64,000 bases of DNA, from contig NC_058337.1 in the NCBI RefSeq assembly GCF_905475395.1, positions 97,954,368-98,018,367 on the forward strand, given 5' to 3'. A program made the translations under genes and the position numbers. The notes beneath the pieces are model-generated. The model was not told where the DNA came from. It made no database searches and saw only the letters and a list, made by a program, of their open reading frames with translations. Each line of letters starts with the position of its first letter. The first letter of the stretch is position 1. Below are positions 10,621 to 21,614 of this stretch, in pieces. Source of the DNA: Chrysoperla carnea. Lineage: Eukaryota; Arthropoda; Insecta; Neuroptera; Chrysopidae.

Positions 10621-13249
10621 TTAAAATGGCCCACCCTGTATATGCGGGAAAACTAGCTGCTTGCCAGAAGGATTCAAAACAATTATTGGATCATACCTTT
10701 TATTAAAAAAAGTGCAGCAGCAATAAATGCAATATAGTTACTTTGTTGATTAAGAGAAATGAAATTTCTAAATATTTTTTAAAACTAATTTATCTAATAA
10801 GTTTACTTTTATTTTTATACATTTTCATAATTTTTAATGAACGATAGAAAATAGGAAACACAGAATGAACACTTGTATTTTTTGACTTTAACAATGAACG
10901 AAACAATTGTTAGTCCGATTTTATAATGGATAATACTTATTTATAACATTTTTAAATTTCAAGTTTTATCTTACTATCTTCCCCGATAGACGTTATAATT
11001 TCTCACGAAAAACTAGTAAGATATTAACTGGCCACTCGATAACTCTTCGGTGTTTAGATTGTCCAACTTTACAGAGTGTCTAATCAATCAAGTACATAAA
11101 ATGAATTTAAAGAAAGTATATTGTCTATATTTTTAGAAGTGTTAATGCATGATATTAGATATTTCAAACTAAATAGAAAAAAGTCTTATACAGTTTGAAT
11201 AGTAATTTGTACAAATAAAGTACATGAGGTATACCGTAGGACACCAGGCGTGAGCGAAGTTCCTTACGCTCTCATGTGTTGTGCATTATGTATTAACTCA
11301 CATGCACGATGCAATTCAATAAAAAACGTTTGAGAGTATCTAAATGAAAAAGAATCGTTCCCAAATAAATGAAGAAATAGCAATAAAATTGTAATTAGTA
11401 ATTTTATTTGAAAGTTATGAACATAAATATATAATATATATGTTCCGGCTAGCCGGACATCACAGTGACTCTGAAAACAAGTACTCGATTTGTATCGAAT
11501 TGGACTCCTTAGCCAAACTGTCTTCCTTCAAATGTGTAACATGCGATAAGAAACTTCGCTCCAATAAAATGTTTTTATTTTTAGAATAGAAATACTTTAA
11601 TAAGTTTATACAAAAAATAATATCCCTATTGTGTACAATAACTCTGCACGAAACCCAACCAATTTATAAATTACCATAGAATTTGCTGCAACAAGGTGCA
11701 ATATAAATTTTTTTTAAATAAATTCTAGAGTGATTCCAAGCGGCCAAAAGATTGTTGGAGTGATCCCAGTAAAAAAAAAGATAGCAGTCAGGAACAGGCT
11801 GCCGAAACTTCAGTATAAAAGAAAATAATTGTTTTTAGTAACTTATTTTTAGGAATCAATTGTGTATCTCCAAAAATTTTTAATACACATAGGCCTATTT
11901 ATACATTTAAGGCACCACCCATAACCTATATAGGTAATGTAAGTATATTCGTCTAAGTTTGCAAACATAATCAGTATTATGAATTTGAAAGCAAGATTGA
12001 TAAAAATTTAGCTTGCTAAAGCCATAAAGAACGTTCTGGAAATAGAATTTGAAAAAATGATTTGAATAAAAACAAAAAAAGTTAATATCACGAAATAAGT
12101 TAATTAGAGTGTGGGAATCTAAATTTTTTTTATAAATATTTAACGTAACCAATAATTAATAAATAATACCTAATAATTAATCGATCATTTTAGCCGAGCC
12201 GAAACTATTAATATAAATATTGGGACAGTATGTGTATTTTTTGACATAAGCATTTCTTCTAGATTGGATTCGGAAAGCAAAGGCGGGGAATAGACCGATT
12301 ATCTTATTGGGGGTTTTCGGATAAGATAATGCGACCCAAAATGTTTCAGCGGAAGGAATTGTGTTCCTTAAAGTAGAGATGGTCGATGTCGATTCGATTA
12401 TACCAAGATCGATCCATGAGTTCTAAAAAATAAAGTGTTGTTTCGATTCTTTATTGTCTCGATTTTACATAAATCGACTAATGGTGCCTATAGACGAAAA
12501 CGTTTGCTCCAAATGGCTGTTTCTTACGTTTTTTTTATATAAAATTGGAAAGAATCTACAAATTTTTTTATGTTTGTATTTGTCCATCCTTACCTTATAG
12601 AAGATATTTAAAAATAACGTACCCAAATTCCAACAGCTAGTTTTTTCTGCACTTTTTTTATAAGCCGCTGAAAAAAAGTCGTATATAAAAGTTGTAGGCA
12701 TTACAAATGTCTACAAAATGAGATCCGGTGCGTTAAAATTCATTTTGTAGTTGTTGTGGACAAAAATTTTTGCAAAAATCCATTTGTTTTTTTGCATTTT
12801 AATTTCTACAACTTTGGAAAATCGTAATTTGTTATACCTGGACTCATTTTCTTCCTTAAGAGTTGTACTTTCAGTCTGTTTTTATGGAACATCGATTTTT
12901 TCAATGGGAACCTCGCAAATATAATAATATCTGTATACATTCTTTCATAGCGTTCTTTATGGCTTAAAAAATTAAATATTTGAAAAATGAAAAATAATAA
13001 ACTAAACATTTGTACAAATATAGTACTGTACTAATATTTTAGGCTGTGTCAATATTTACCTTATTTTAAAATAAAACTTGATTTGCAAGTTATTATATAT
13101 AAAATGAATGTAAAAATTTAGATGTAAAAAATATGATTTTTTTTTTAATTAAGAGTTGTTTCGGTATCAAATTTTGTTAAAGAATTATATAAAACAATAA
13201 AATAATTGTTTTAATTTTAATTTGGGTAATTATGTCGTTTAAGAAAGTA
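10621..13249. other. AT-rich intergenic stretch
   Basis: No gene recognised. A short GC-rich palindrome TCCGGCTAGCCGGA lies near 11443-11456. Open frames on the minus strand (11907-12152, 12465-12701, 12806-13009) are AT-driven and unlike any family I know. Confidence 0.4.
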
Positions 13250-13795
13250 AAACGCGATTAGACCTCGCACAAACTAAATGTAATCTGCATTTCGGTCAAA
13301 CTTTTTCAAATGATATTTTAAGTCATTCTAAAGAATATGGCCAGAAGATTTAACGTTACAGCTAAATTAAAGTTGGAAAATGTACTCATTTGTATAATAT
13401 ATGTCTATGTGTGTATAGGCAAATACATATACAGATATGTATAACTACATGCATATGTATCTTTTTTAATGTCAGGGTGTTGTTTTTTAATTCTTGTTTT
13501 TTTGAAGAATATGTTACGAAATTCGAAGTGGATCAATAATATGAAGTGTTAAGATCAACATTTTCAGCTACATATACATGATTTTTGACAATTAAATTAC
13601 AAGTTTTTATAAAGTACATTTCCAACTTTAATTTAGCGATAAACTTGAAATCCTGTCATTTTCATGACTTGTGACCTGGGAACTTTTATTCAGAATGACT
13701 TAAGCTACCATTTCCCAAAATTTGAAAAAGTTTGACCAAAATACAGATTACATCTAATTTGTGCGAAGTCTAATTATTTGTTTTGAATCTTAAAT
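13250..13795. repeat. Fold-back element with roughly 140-190-bp inverted arms
   Basis: The left arm (about 13250-13390) reads GATTAGACCTCGCACAAACT, then GGTCAAACTTTTTCAAA, AAGTCATTCT and GCTAAATTAAAGTTGGAAA. The right arm (about 13605-13795) carries the diverged reverse complement of the same words in reverse order. The loop is short repeats of ATATGT type. No coding content. Confidence 0.65.
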
Positions 13796-15021
13796 ATGGA
13801 AAATATTATTCAATTCTTACTGTAGTTAAAACTTTTGTAATACCTATATCTTAAGAGCGATTCAATTGCGAGAGAAACTAGAGTGGAGAGGGTAGCAGGA
13901 AAAAAGGCGCTTATCTGGTTGAGGTCTAGTCCTCTTGGTCGTTGCATACTTTGTACTGCGCATCAGGCTGTCTTCTGTTTTCAATTTTTGCCTTTTTCAA
14001 TCAATTGAAAGTGATTGAAAACACGTTTTCAATGTTTGTTGCATGGAGTGCTGCGCAAAACGAAAAAAGTTAAGAAGACTGGTTTGGAGTAAATATCAAA
14101 TTCCGTTTTAAACAAGCGTGCACTCGAGCACACCATTTTAATTATACAGAAAATTTTGCGCACAATATACGTTTATGCAAGGTGGCTTCATGCAACTGAT
14201 CCATACTGCGTTAAACTTAAGCCTGGTACGGTTGGTTTTTGAATGGCTATTTGAAACCAACGTAGTTCGTAGAAGATACAACATCCTTGCAAGTTAAGGT
14301 TATATTCAACATATTGAAACAAATTTAAAAAAAAAAAAAAGAAGAAAAATTGCATTTTGATGTAGGCACTTCTAACGAGTCGGTATCAGAATAAATTTCT
14401 TAATTTTTATTTCATGATTATGTTTTGTTGTATTTTACTTTTGATAAATAAATATGCGAATGAAAAAAAATTGATATCATTGTTAATATTTAATCTGCCT
14501 TAATTCCAGTAGGTATTTTTCAATGAAGCGCACTTCTACGATCGGAAAAATCTTCTTTCAAAACTTTGTAAAGAATATAATAACTTCTTTCATTTCATAA
14601 AAATTTCAATTATATAACTGATGATGGTATATTCATATTAAAACGCCTGCTAAAGGAAAAGTAAGCAAACCATTTTTTATGGAAACAGCCGTGTAACAAC
14701 TGGTAAACAGATGTTCCCAAAGTAAAAAAAAAAATGTTTTATAAGAATTAAGGCTAAATTTTCTGGTGTAGGTATTAAAAGTAATAATTATATTCCAATT
14801 ATTAGTAGATCCTTCTAGTCAATATAAATAAAGTACGCTTTACTTTTTAATGAAACCAATTTTGAAGTTTGAAATAATTTTTTTTAAATAAATTTTTATA
14901 GCCATACATTTTTAAAAATTTTGTACCAACTCTTAAAGTATAATAAAAAATGAAAAAATTAAATAATCATATTTAACTTTATCATTCCTCTGTTCTATAC
15001 ATAAGTTGCTATGCCAATTAG
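13796..15021. other. AT-rich intergenic stretch
   Basis: I see nothing assignable. A more GC-balanced part at about 13860-14240 does not read as coding in any frame. Confidence 0.4.
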
Positions 15022-15023
15022 TA

Positions 15024-15598
15024 TTGGTTGTTTCAAAAATTTTATCCGTTTTTTATGAATCTACTTTAAACTGTAATATCTCAGTGAATACTTATTCAAT
15101 TTAATCGAAATAAGGGCCATTTGATTCAGTTTACTTTTGCCAACGTAACACAAGTCGATTAACTCCGTCGGTATAAAAATTGGTTGCTCGTGATTCGATG
15201 AATTCAACGTAGGCCGTTTTTGTCTGATCTTAATTGGCGAAGGTTTTACCAGTGAGAAAGTTATCGAAATGCTTGAAAATATGGTAGTAGATTGAAGAGA
15301 GATCTGGAGAGTTTGGTGGGGGAGGCAGAATTTAGACGCTCACTTCATTTATTTTTCGGATTTGTGAAACCTGCGGAGGGTCGTTGTCGTGGAGCAGGAT
15401 CGGACCTCTGCAGCAGTCTGCTGTGATGATTTGGCCGAGTTGCAGGAAGTTATAGCCTAACTACTTTAAATTTAGGAAAAAATGAACAGCTTCAATGTAT
15501 AGAATTTTCTATCGATACCACGACTAATATATTTATTGAGATATGGAGCTAAAATAACACATGACATTAATACAGACAAAACTTTTGAAACAACCTAA
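15024..15598 (-). mobile_element. Internally deleted mariner with transposase remnant
   Basis: Ends are TTGGTTGTTTCAAAA at the left and TTTTGAAACAACCTAA at the right, each flanked by TA (15022-15023, 15599-15600), as expected for mariner insertion. On the minus strand, from about 15430 down to 15090, the C-terminal transposase can be read with breaks: RPILLHDNDPPQ (second catalytic D in HDN), HPPNSPDLSS (third D), FLTGKTFAN, then FIESRATNFYTDGVNRL. Frame changes and a stop after FAN show it is dead. The N-terminal half is missing. Confidence 0.85.
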
Positions 15599-15601
15599 TA
15601 C

Positions 15602-15695
15602 AATATGATGTCATCAATCTTGTATTCCTAATCAATCATACTGTCATCATAATCTACGATTTGTACTAGATACTTTGATGACATCATATCGTGCC
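15602..15695. repeat. Short inverted repeat
   Basis: AATATGATGTCATCAA near 15603 is mirrored by TTTGATGACATCATAT near 15675-15690, giving a hairpin with about 60 bases of loop. It abuts the mariner right end. Confidence 0.5.
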
Positions 15696-15927
15696 ACTTT
15701 GTATATAGGAACAGAGAGTATATAAGTACGCTTTTTGTGTGTAAGGTTTTATTGAAAAGAGCCGTAACATTTGTATTTCATTGTTTTTCAAAAAGAACTG
15801 TTTATTATTATTCTTATAAACAATCCAATTTTTTTTAATAACATCTATTCTTAGCTTTTTTGAGGGACACTAAAGTGTTTTTGCTCTGGTCAAATGTTTG
15901 TATTTTAATTGATTTGATATGCATGTA

Positions 15928-16539
15928 CAGTGGAGGCTCAATAACTCGGAGCTCAAAGGAAGTGGAAAAAATTTCGAGTTATTGAGTTTTTGACTAAGAA
16001 AGTAGTTCGAGATACAGAGGATTTACTTGCTAAAAGTTCGACTAAGTAAGGCGAAGTGATTAGAATAAAAGTAAATGTAGGTAGTTCCTAATAGGTACAA
16101 GTAAAACAATAATATATTTTACAAACTACGACGTACAGAGTCTGCTTTTTGAAATTCGATTTACATATTATATATATATATATGTACACACTGTGTCAAA
16201 ATATAAGCAAAAGGTGAAACATTCTAAGTGACATTACTATAACAGTATATGTAATTCACATATAATATTATATGTGAATTACATATACTGTTATAGTAAT
16301 GTCACTTAGAATGTTTCACCTTTTGCGTTTATTTTGACACAGTGTGTACATATATATATATAATATGTAAATCGAATTTCAAAAAGCAGACCCTGTACGT
16401 CGTAGTTTGTAAAATATATATATATATAACATATGTTATAGATATCACTTAGAATGGTCAAACACGTGCATTTTTTGTGACACAGAGTGTCACAAAAACT
16501 TTTGTGACAATACCTCGCAGGAAAATCGAGGTTCCACTA
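15928..16539. mobile_element. Pogo-like MITE interrupted by a palindromic element
   Basis: The left end CAGTGGAGGCTCAATAACTC follows a TA (15926-15927). The right end ATCGAGGTTCCACTA is followed by TA (16540-16541). Ends of the form CAGTRGA..CTCGATAA with TA duplication are typical of pogo/Tigger-type elements; a better preserved relative is at 47736-48334. The centre is taken up by the palindrome at 16112-16420. No transposase is present. Confidence 0.6.
16112..16420. repeat. Near-perfect palindromic element, about 150-bp arms
   Basis: Two arms meet at about 16266. Each carries ACAAACTACGACGTACAG, GCTTTTTGAAATTCGATTT, an (AT)n tract, ACACTGTGTCAAAAT, GGTGAAACATTCTAAGTGAC and ACAGTATATGTAATTCACAT. 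Differences are a few bases and (AT)n length. A diverged relative lies just right (16440-16500) and another at 61340-61450. Confidence 0.85.
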
Positions 16540-16541
16540 TA

Positions 16542-17939
16542 ATTTTAGTTACTAATGCATAAAATTTTATAATTGAAAGAATTATAAATGTGATTAAAAT
16601 TTCTGATTTACGATTTTTTCAATTATTATAATTTTTTTCTTAAAAACTAAGCGAAAAAATTACAAAATCAATTTTTTGTTTAAAATTAGACAAAGAAAAA
16701 TAAAATATTTTTTATTTTAAAAAAAATTAATATTTTAGGTATGTTTTGGCTTAAAATGGAAAAATGTACGTACGGCTCTTTTTCCGGTATTTATATAAAA
16801 AATTAAATATTCTGAATATTGTAGCTCAATTATTAAAGTAAAGTTCTGTATAGAATTATAGTTTTAAGTTTTAAGACTTCAAATTAAAACTATTAGATGA
16901 AAACAATACCTACAGTTTTTTAATGTTGAATGTATTATGTCTTTTAGATTTTCCGCATTCGATTCAAAATGATAATAAACAATTTTGTGCTCGATCAAAA
17001 TTTCATTTGAGCGAGTAAAAAAATTTTTTAATTTTCAGTTTTTCCGAAATAAGATTTTGTTACTCGAGAGTTTTAAGGGTTGATGATCACGAATATGACG
17101 TTGAAAAAATAATTTGAAACAAGTTAAAGTCAATTATAAGGTAGATGCATGGATAACATTCAGATCTGTTATCTGATTAATCTAGTTAAATTATTTGAGA
17201 TAGCTGTCTATTCAATATTGCCAATTGTGGGAGCAGTGCGTCTCATATCTGCTACCGAATCCTTAATGAAACTTTACATTTTAAAATTATAAGGACGCGA
17301 ATATAAATTTTTTATAAACGGAATGGAACAGAATAAGCATTCATTTTGATATATACTTACGAACAAAAAATATGCAACGCTTAAAGATGATACATTTAAC
17401 AGTGGTAAAATCAATATTTATTAATCTTTATATGTATTTTATAAAGATTTGGAAAAAGTAATGACAAAAATTTGTACATATCATTTTTACAAATCTTCTA
17501 GCGTGTGATATCAAGTTTTACGTTTTAATTGAAGTCTTTTATTAATAATTAATTATTTTATAAATATATATGAAATTTTTAGAAAATTGATTTCAAATTA
17601 TACTAAATATTGTTGTAATAAATAAATATTTAAAATAAATTATTTTATTGATTTTTATTTATTTTAGAACCCAACTATTTATTATTATTATTATTAGAGT
17701 AGAGTTAGCAAGGAGCTAGTCAAAAAAAGTGGTACAGCTACAGTGCGAGCTAGATTCGCGTGAAGAGTGAATAAGGCGCCATGAGTATCTTCAAATCTTG
17801 TATATTGTTGAAATCTGTCTTTCGAATACATACTTTTGTTAGGAGACAGTAGACTAAGCCAAGTGATAGAGGGCTTTCAAATTAGAAAATTTAACTTCTA
17901 TTATGAATATTTGTTTGTAACAGTTTTTGCATTGTCTTA
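16542..17939. other. AT-rich intergenic stretch
   Basis: No gene or clear element seen. A short phrase GATGATCACGAATATGACGT near 17080 resembles the unit of the diverged tandem repeat at 46920-47250. Confidence 0.35.
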
Positions 17940-18260
17940 AACGACTCCGCAATACTAGATAAGAAAATAGCTTTTTGTGAAACTTTTTCTAAACCACCCC
18001 AAAATGTTCTTCAGATCGCTTTGATCAAAAACTTTAACGGTCACAAAACTTTTTAACGAATAATTTTTGAGCTACGGGCGATGAAAGCTGCACATACATT
18101 ATAGTTATATAGGCTGTGGCCCGAAAACTACCCGTTAAAAAATTTTGTGGCCTTGAGAATTTTTGATCAGAACGACCCGAATAACATTTTGGGGGTAGTT
18201 TGAAAACTTTCACACCGAAGGCCATTTTCCTGATTATATAGGCAGGTCCGTAGCTATAGG
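17940..18260. repeat. Diverged fold-back element
   Basis: The left arm contains CCCCAAAATGTTCTTCAGAT and TTGATCAAAAACTTTAACGG. The right arm has diverged reverse complements (ATCAGAACGACCCGAATAAC, then ATTTTGGGGGTAGTTTG). A related fragment occurs at 57465-57620. The minus-strand open frame 18034-18225 is part of the palindrome and is not a gene. Confidence 0.6.
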
Positions 18261-18353
18261 GTGTGCCAAAGGAATTGGAATTTTTTGATACCCACTAATT
18301 TTGGGTCATTCTTTTCAGCTGTGATGTCAGTGAAAAGTTTGTCAGTGCGAACT

Positions 18354-18790
18354 AGTGAAAACAATTGACTCAGTTAATTGTTGAAATACCATGTACAGAA
18401 TGTGTTGATTACTCTATCACATTACACTGATATTCCCATATAATATATACTAATCGTTAACGGGTAAACAGTGATGTTTACGAAAAAATGTTTCAAACAA
18501 AAGTTGTTTTATATTTTTATAAGGAACATTTTTTATATTTAAACTTTTGTTCTATCTCTAACAATTTACAAGATGGGTCTTAGGCACCCATTAATAATTT
18601 CAGCTTGATATCTCTTTTCGTTTTTGAATTATCGTGATGACAGACGGACAGACGACAGACAACCGGAAATGGACTAATTTTATGACCACCTACTAAAATT
18701 TTGTTCATAGCATCAATATTGTTAAGCGCTACAAATTTGGGACTAAACTTAGTATACCTTGGTATACTTCATACACGTACATGGTATAAA
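18354..18790 (-). repeat. Dispersed repeat family A, reverse copy
   Basis: Begins CAATTGACTCAGTTAATTGT, contains GGGTAAACAGTGATGTTTAC, AACTTTTGTTCTATCTCTAA, CAGCTTGATATCTCTTTTCG, CAACCGGAAATGGACTAATT and GGGACTAAACTTAGTATACC, and ends with ATGGTATAAA. The same word order recurs in the copies at 34372, 45651 and 58421, and partly at 21146, 24200, 27008 and 52906. The open frame 18701-18955 is repeat sequence. Confidence 0.8.
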
Positions 18791-19172
18791 AATCTAAGAT
18801 CAATTTTTTCAAACAGAGAGGTACTGAGAAGAACTGACCTAACCAATTTGCTTTCTATACCTACTTTGTACTGTTTTTTGGATATTGTTGACACACATTT
18901 AAATAATGGGCAAAATAGCTTATTTTGGGAAATGGAAAACATTTTTGCATTTTAACGTTTTTTATATACTAGCGACGAAAAGTTCGATGCCCATATGGTA
19001 ATTAGTAATGTTTAATTTCAATTTTAAACCATAAATTAAAAAAATCTAACCTTACTTTGTCGTAATTGTCAAACAAAAACATGACAATAACATTGAAATA
19101 ATTGTTATGTTATCGTACAAATCGAACAAATTTAGAAAATTTTATTAGAAAATATAATAATAGTAGTTATTG

Positions 19173-20924
19173 ATGACCAAAAAAATTCATTTATTATCAG
19201 ATTTCAAAACTTCTAACAAACAGATTTCAAAAATGGATACAATTGATGAACCATTTCACATCGAGTCCGAGGAATTGTTACTTCTTGAATCCACATTAAT
19301 TCATACTGAAGATCAAATTGATCCGTCGAAGTTAGAATCGAATAGGAACAATGAAGATAATTCATTTGAAGGAAATTCTAGTGAAACAACAGTTATTAAT
19401 AGTAGTACCTCAAGAAATCATGATCAACCTCACGTTGGACCACAAATTTTTAAATGCGATACCTGTGACAAAACATTTCCTTACTATTATCGTTTAAAAT
19501 GGCACCAAAATTCACATTTAGAAGATAATCGGGAATATAATTGTCACTTATGTGGAAAAACATTTTCACAATCTGTGGCTCTAAAAGTTCATCAGAGGGT
19601 GCATACAACTGGTGAAAAGCCATTTAAGTGTGATGTTTGTGAGAAAACCTTTACACAATTGGAAGGCTTACAACGACACTCAAGAATACATACTACAGAA
19701 TTTAATTTTAAATGTGAAACATGTGGAAAAACGTTTTCAGGAAGTAGAAATTTACGACAACATGAAGCAGTACATGGTCGAACAAAACTAGTGAATATTT
19801 ATAAGTGTGATACCTGTGAAAAAACATTTACAAAATCGGAACGATTAAAACGACACCAACTTTTACATAGTGGTGAGCGACCATACAAGTGTGAAATATG
19901 TGGAAAAGCTTTTACCCAAATGGTTACAATGAAAACACATCAACTGGTACATACACAAGAAAAGCCACATGAATGTAATATCTGTGGTAAGGCATTTTCA
20001 CAATCGGGTACTCTAAAAAGACATAATAAAATACATACTGGAGAAAAAACAAATAAATGCAAATTATGTAATAAATCATTTTCAAGTCCAGAAATTTTAA
20101 AACAACATATGGTTTTCCATACACGGCATGAAAATGAAAAGCCAAAATCTTATGAGTGTGATAAGTGTGGGAAAATTCTCTCACGATTTACTTATTTGAA
20201 GCGGCATCAAATTTTACAACATTTACAAGCAAGGCTGTATAATTGCATCTTTTGTGGAGAAAAATTTCCGAATAAAAAGGTGTTAATTGAGCATAAAAAA
20301 TCAGAACACACGGGGGATAAACCGTACTCTTGTGTATTTTGTAATGAACGATTTTCGTTAAATGAAGATTTGAAAACACATCGAATTATTCATACGGGAA
20401 TTGAAAAATTTAATTGTGATTTTTGTGATCAATCATTTACTGATAAATCAACGTTTAAACAACATCGTCGGACGCACAACAGGGAAAAACGGTACAAATG
20501 TAATGTATGTGATAGAAAATTTACTCGGTCAAACGATGTTAAAAGACATCAGCGATTAGTACACGCGAATGAAAAATATTACACGTGCAATTTTTGTGAA
20601 CAAAATTTTATCGACAAAACTATGTTAAAAGAACATAAACGTACACATGCTGGAACACACAAGCCATACGTTTGCACAATTTGCGATAAAACATTTTCAC
20701 AATCAGAAAATTTAAAAATACATAAACGTTTACATAAGGGACTGGAATGTTTTGAATGTAATTATTGTGAGAAATTGTTTACTGATGAAAGTCTTTTAAA
20801 AAATCATGAAATGATTCATATTGGGGAAAATTCGTTTAAATGTAATGTTTGTGAACAAACGTTTACACAATCGGGTAGTTTTAAATTTCATCAACGATTA
20901 CACGAAATACAATTTTCGTTGTAA
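19173..20924 (+). CDS. C2H2 zinc-finger protein with 17 fingers
   Basis: Probable nuclear, sequence-specific DNA-binding protein of 583 residues in one uninterrupted frame; the first ATG is at 19173. Residues 1-92 form an acidic, Ser/Asn-rich leader (IESEELLLLESTLIHTEDQ) without a ZAD or other domain I recognise. Then follow 17 tandem C-x2-C-x12-H-x3-5-H fingers from FKCDTCDKTF to the end. Most are joined by seven-residue H-T-G-E-K-P-like linkers; several linkers are degenerate (HARL, NREKR), and the ninth and tenth have longer H spacing (HQILQH, HKKSEH). The protein ends 7 residues after the last finger. An AATAAA at 20987-20992 fits a nearby 3' end. Upstream lies a repeat A copy, so the promoter must sit in about 18800-19170. 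Target and orthologue cannot be named from sequence alone. Confidence 0.9.
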   Translation: MTKKIHLLSDFKTSNKQISKMDTIDEPFHIESEELLLLESTLIHTEDQIDPSKLESNRNNEDNSFEGNSSETTVINSSTSRNHDQPHVGPQIFKCDTCDKTFPYYYRLKWHQNSHLEDNREYNCHLCGKTFSQSVALKVHQRVHTTGEKPFKCDVCEKTFTQLEGLQRHSRIHTTEFNFKCETCGKTFSGSRNLRQHEAVHGRTKLVNIYKCDTCEKTFTKSERLKRHQLLHSGERPYKCEICGKAFTQMVTMKTHQLVHTQEKPHECNICGKAFSQSGTLKRHNKIHTGEKTNKCKLCNKSFSSPEILKQHMVFHTRHENEKPKSYECDKCGKILSRFTYLKRHQILQHLQARLYNCIFCGEKFPNKKVLIEHKKSEHTGDKPYSCVFCNERFSLNEDLKTHRIIHTGIEKFNCDFCDQSFTDKSTFKQHRRTHNREKRYKCNVCDRKFTRSNDVKRHQRLVHANEKYYTCNFCEQNFIDKTMLKEHKRTHAGTHKPYVCTICDKTFSQSENLKIHKRLHKGLECFECNYCEKLFTDESLLKNHEMIHIGENSFKCNVCEQTFTQSGSFKFHQRLHEIQFSL

Positions 20925-20986
20925 TATATTATTAAATCCAGAGAATTGATATATTTTAGTAAAGCTTATATTTATATCAACAAAGA

Positions 20987-20992
20987 AATAAA
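20987..20992 (+). terminator. Polyadenylation signal of zinc-finger gene
   Basis: AATAAA lies about 63 bases after the stop codon at 20924, in the transcribed orientation. Confidence 0.5.
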
Positions 20993-21145
20993 CATTATTT
21001 TTATTAACTGTTTTTCTGATTTTTGAATTTATTAAGCTAATAATATATTGAAAATCCATTTATCGATTTCCATACAAATCAGAGTTGTAGCAAATCTGCT
21101 AATTATGTATAATTGCATCTCCACCTGTCTTTGAATATATAAATT

Positions 21146-21268
21146 TTTATACCATGTATATATGAAATATATATAGTATATTAAGTTTAGTCCCAAGTTT
21201 GTAACGCCTAAAAATATTGATGCTACGAAAAAAATTTTCGTATAGGTGTTCATAGAATTATCTAATAG
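21146..21268 (+). repeat. Dispersed repeat family A, end fragment
   Basis: Contains TTTTTATACCATGTATATAT, AAGTTTAGTCCCAAGTTTGT, AAAATATTGATGCTACGAAA and TATAGGTGTTCATAGAATTA, the terminal part of the family in the orientation of the 34372 copy. The minus-strand open frame 21032-21253 lies largely in it. Confidence 0.75.
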
Positions 21269-21274
21269 ACCTTT

Positions 21275-21485
21275 TTCACGTGAAATAGAGTTTTTTATGA
21301 AAATTAACTTTATAATTTAAAGTGTTCTTCTACCTCTTATCGGTTAGGAACTTGAGTTTATTATTAAATGACCCCGCAAACCTAGATAAAACTAGATGGC
21401 AGAATAAGAACCAAATTTTTAGCCCGTGCAATTTAAGAAATTTTTCAATGTATCAATTTAAATGACGCACCGTGTATATTTTACG
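21275..21485. repeat. Fragment related to the 9938-10620 fold-back
   Basis: Shares AATTTAAAGTGTT followed by CTACCTCTT.TCGGTTAGGA, the phrase ACCCCGCAAACCTAGATA, and the end CCGTGTATATTTTA with the right arm of that element. Target-site structure not seen. Confidence 0.55.
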
Positions 21486-21614
21486 ATAAAGTACCAGGAT
21501 AAAAATAATCAAGATTAATCGATGTCGATAAGCTAATGTTGAAAGTAATTACTAATTGCTTGAATGTGTTAGCACTTGAATCATTGGAATCTAATTGATT
21601 GTTATAGTAAAAAA

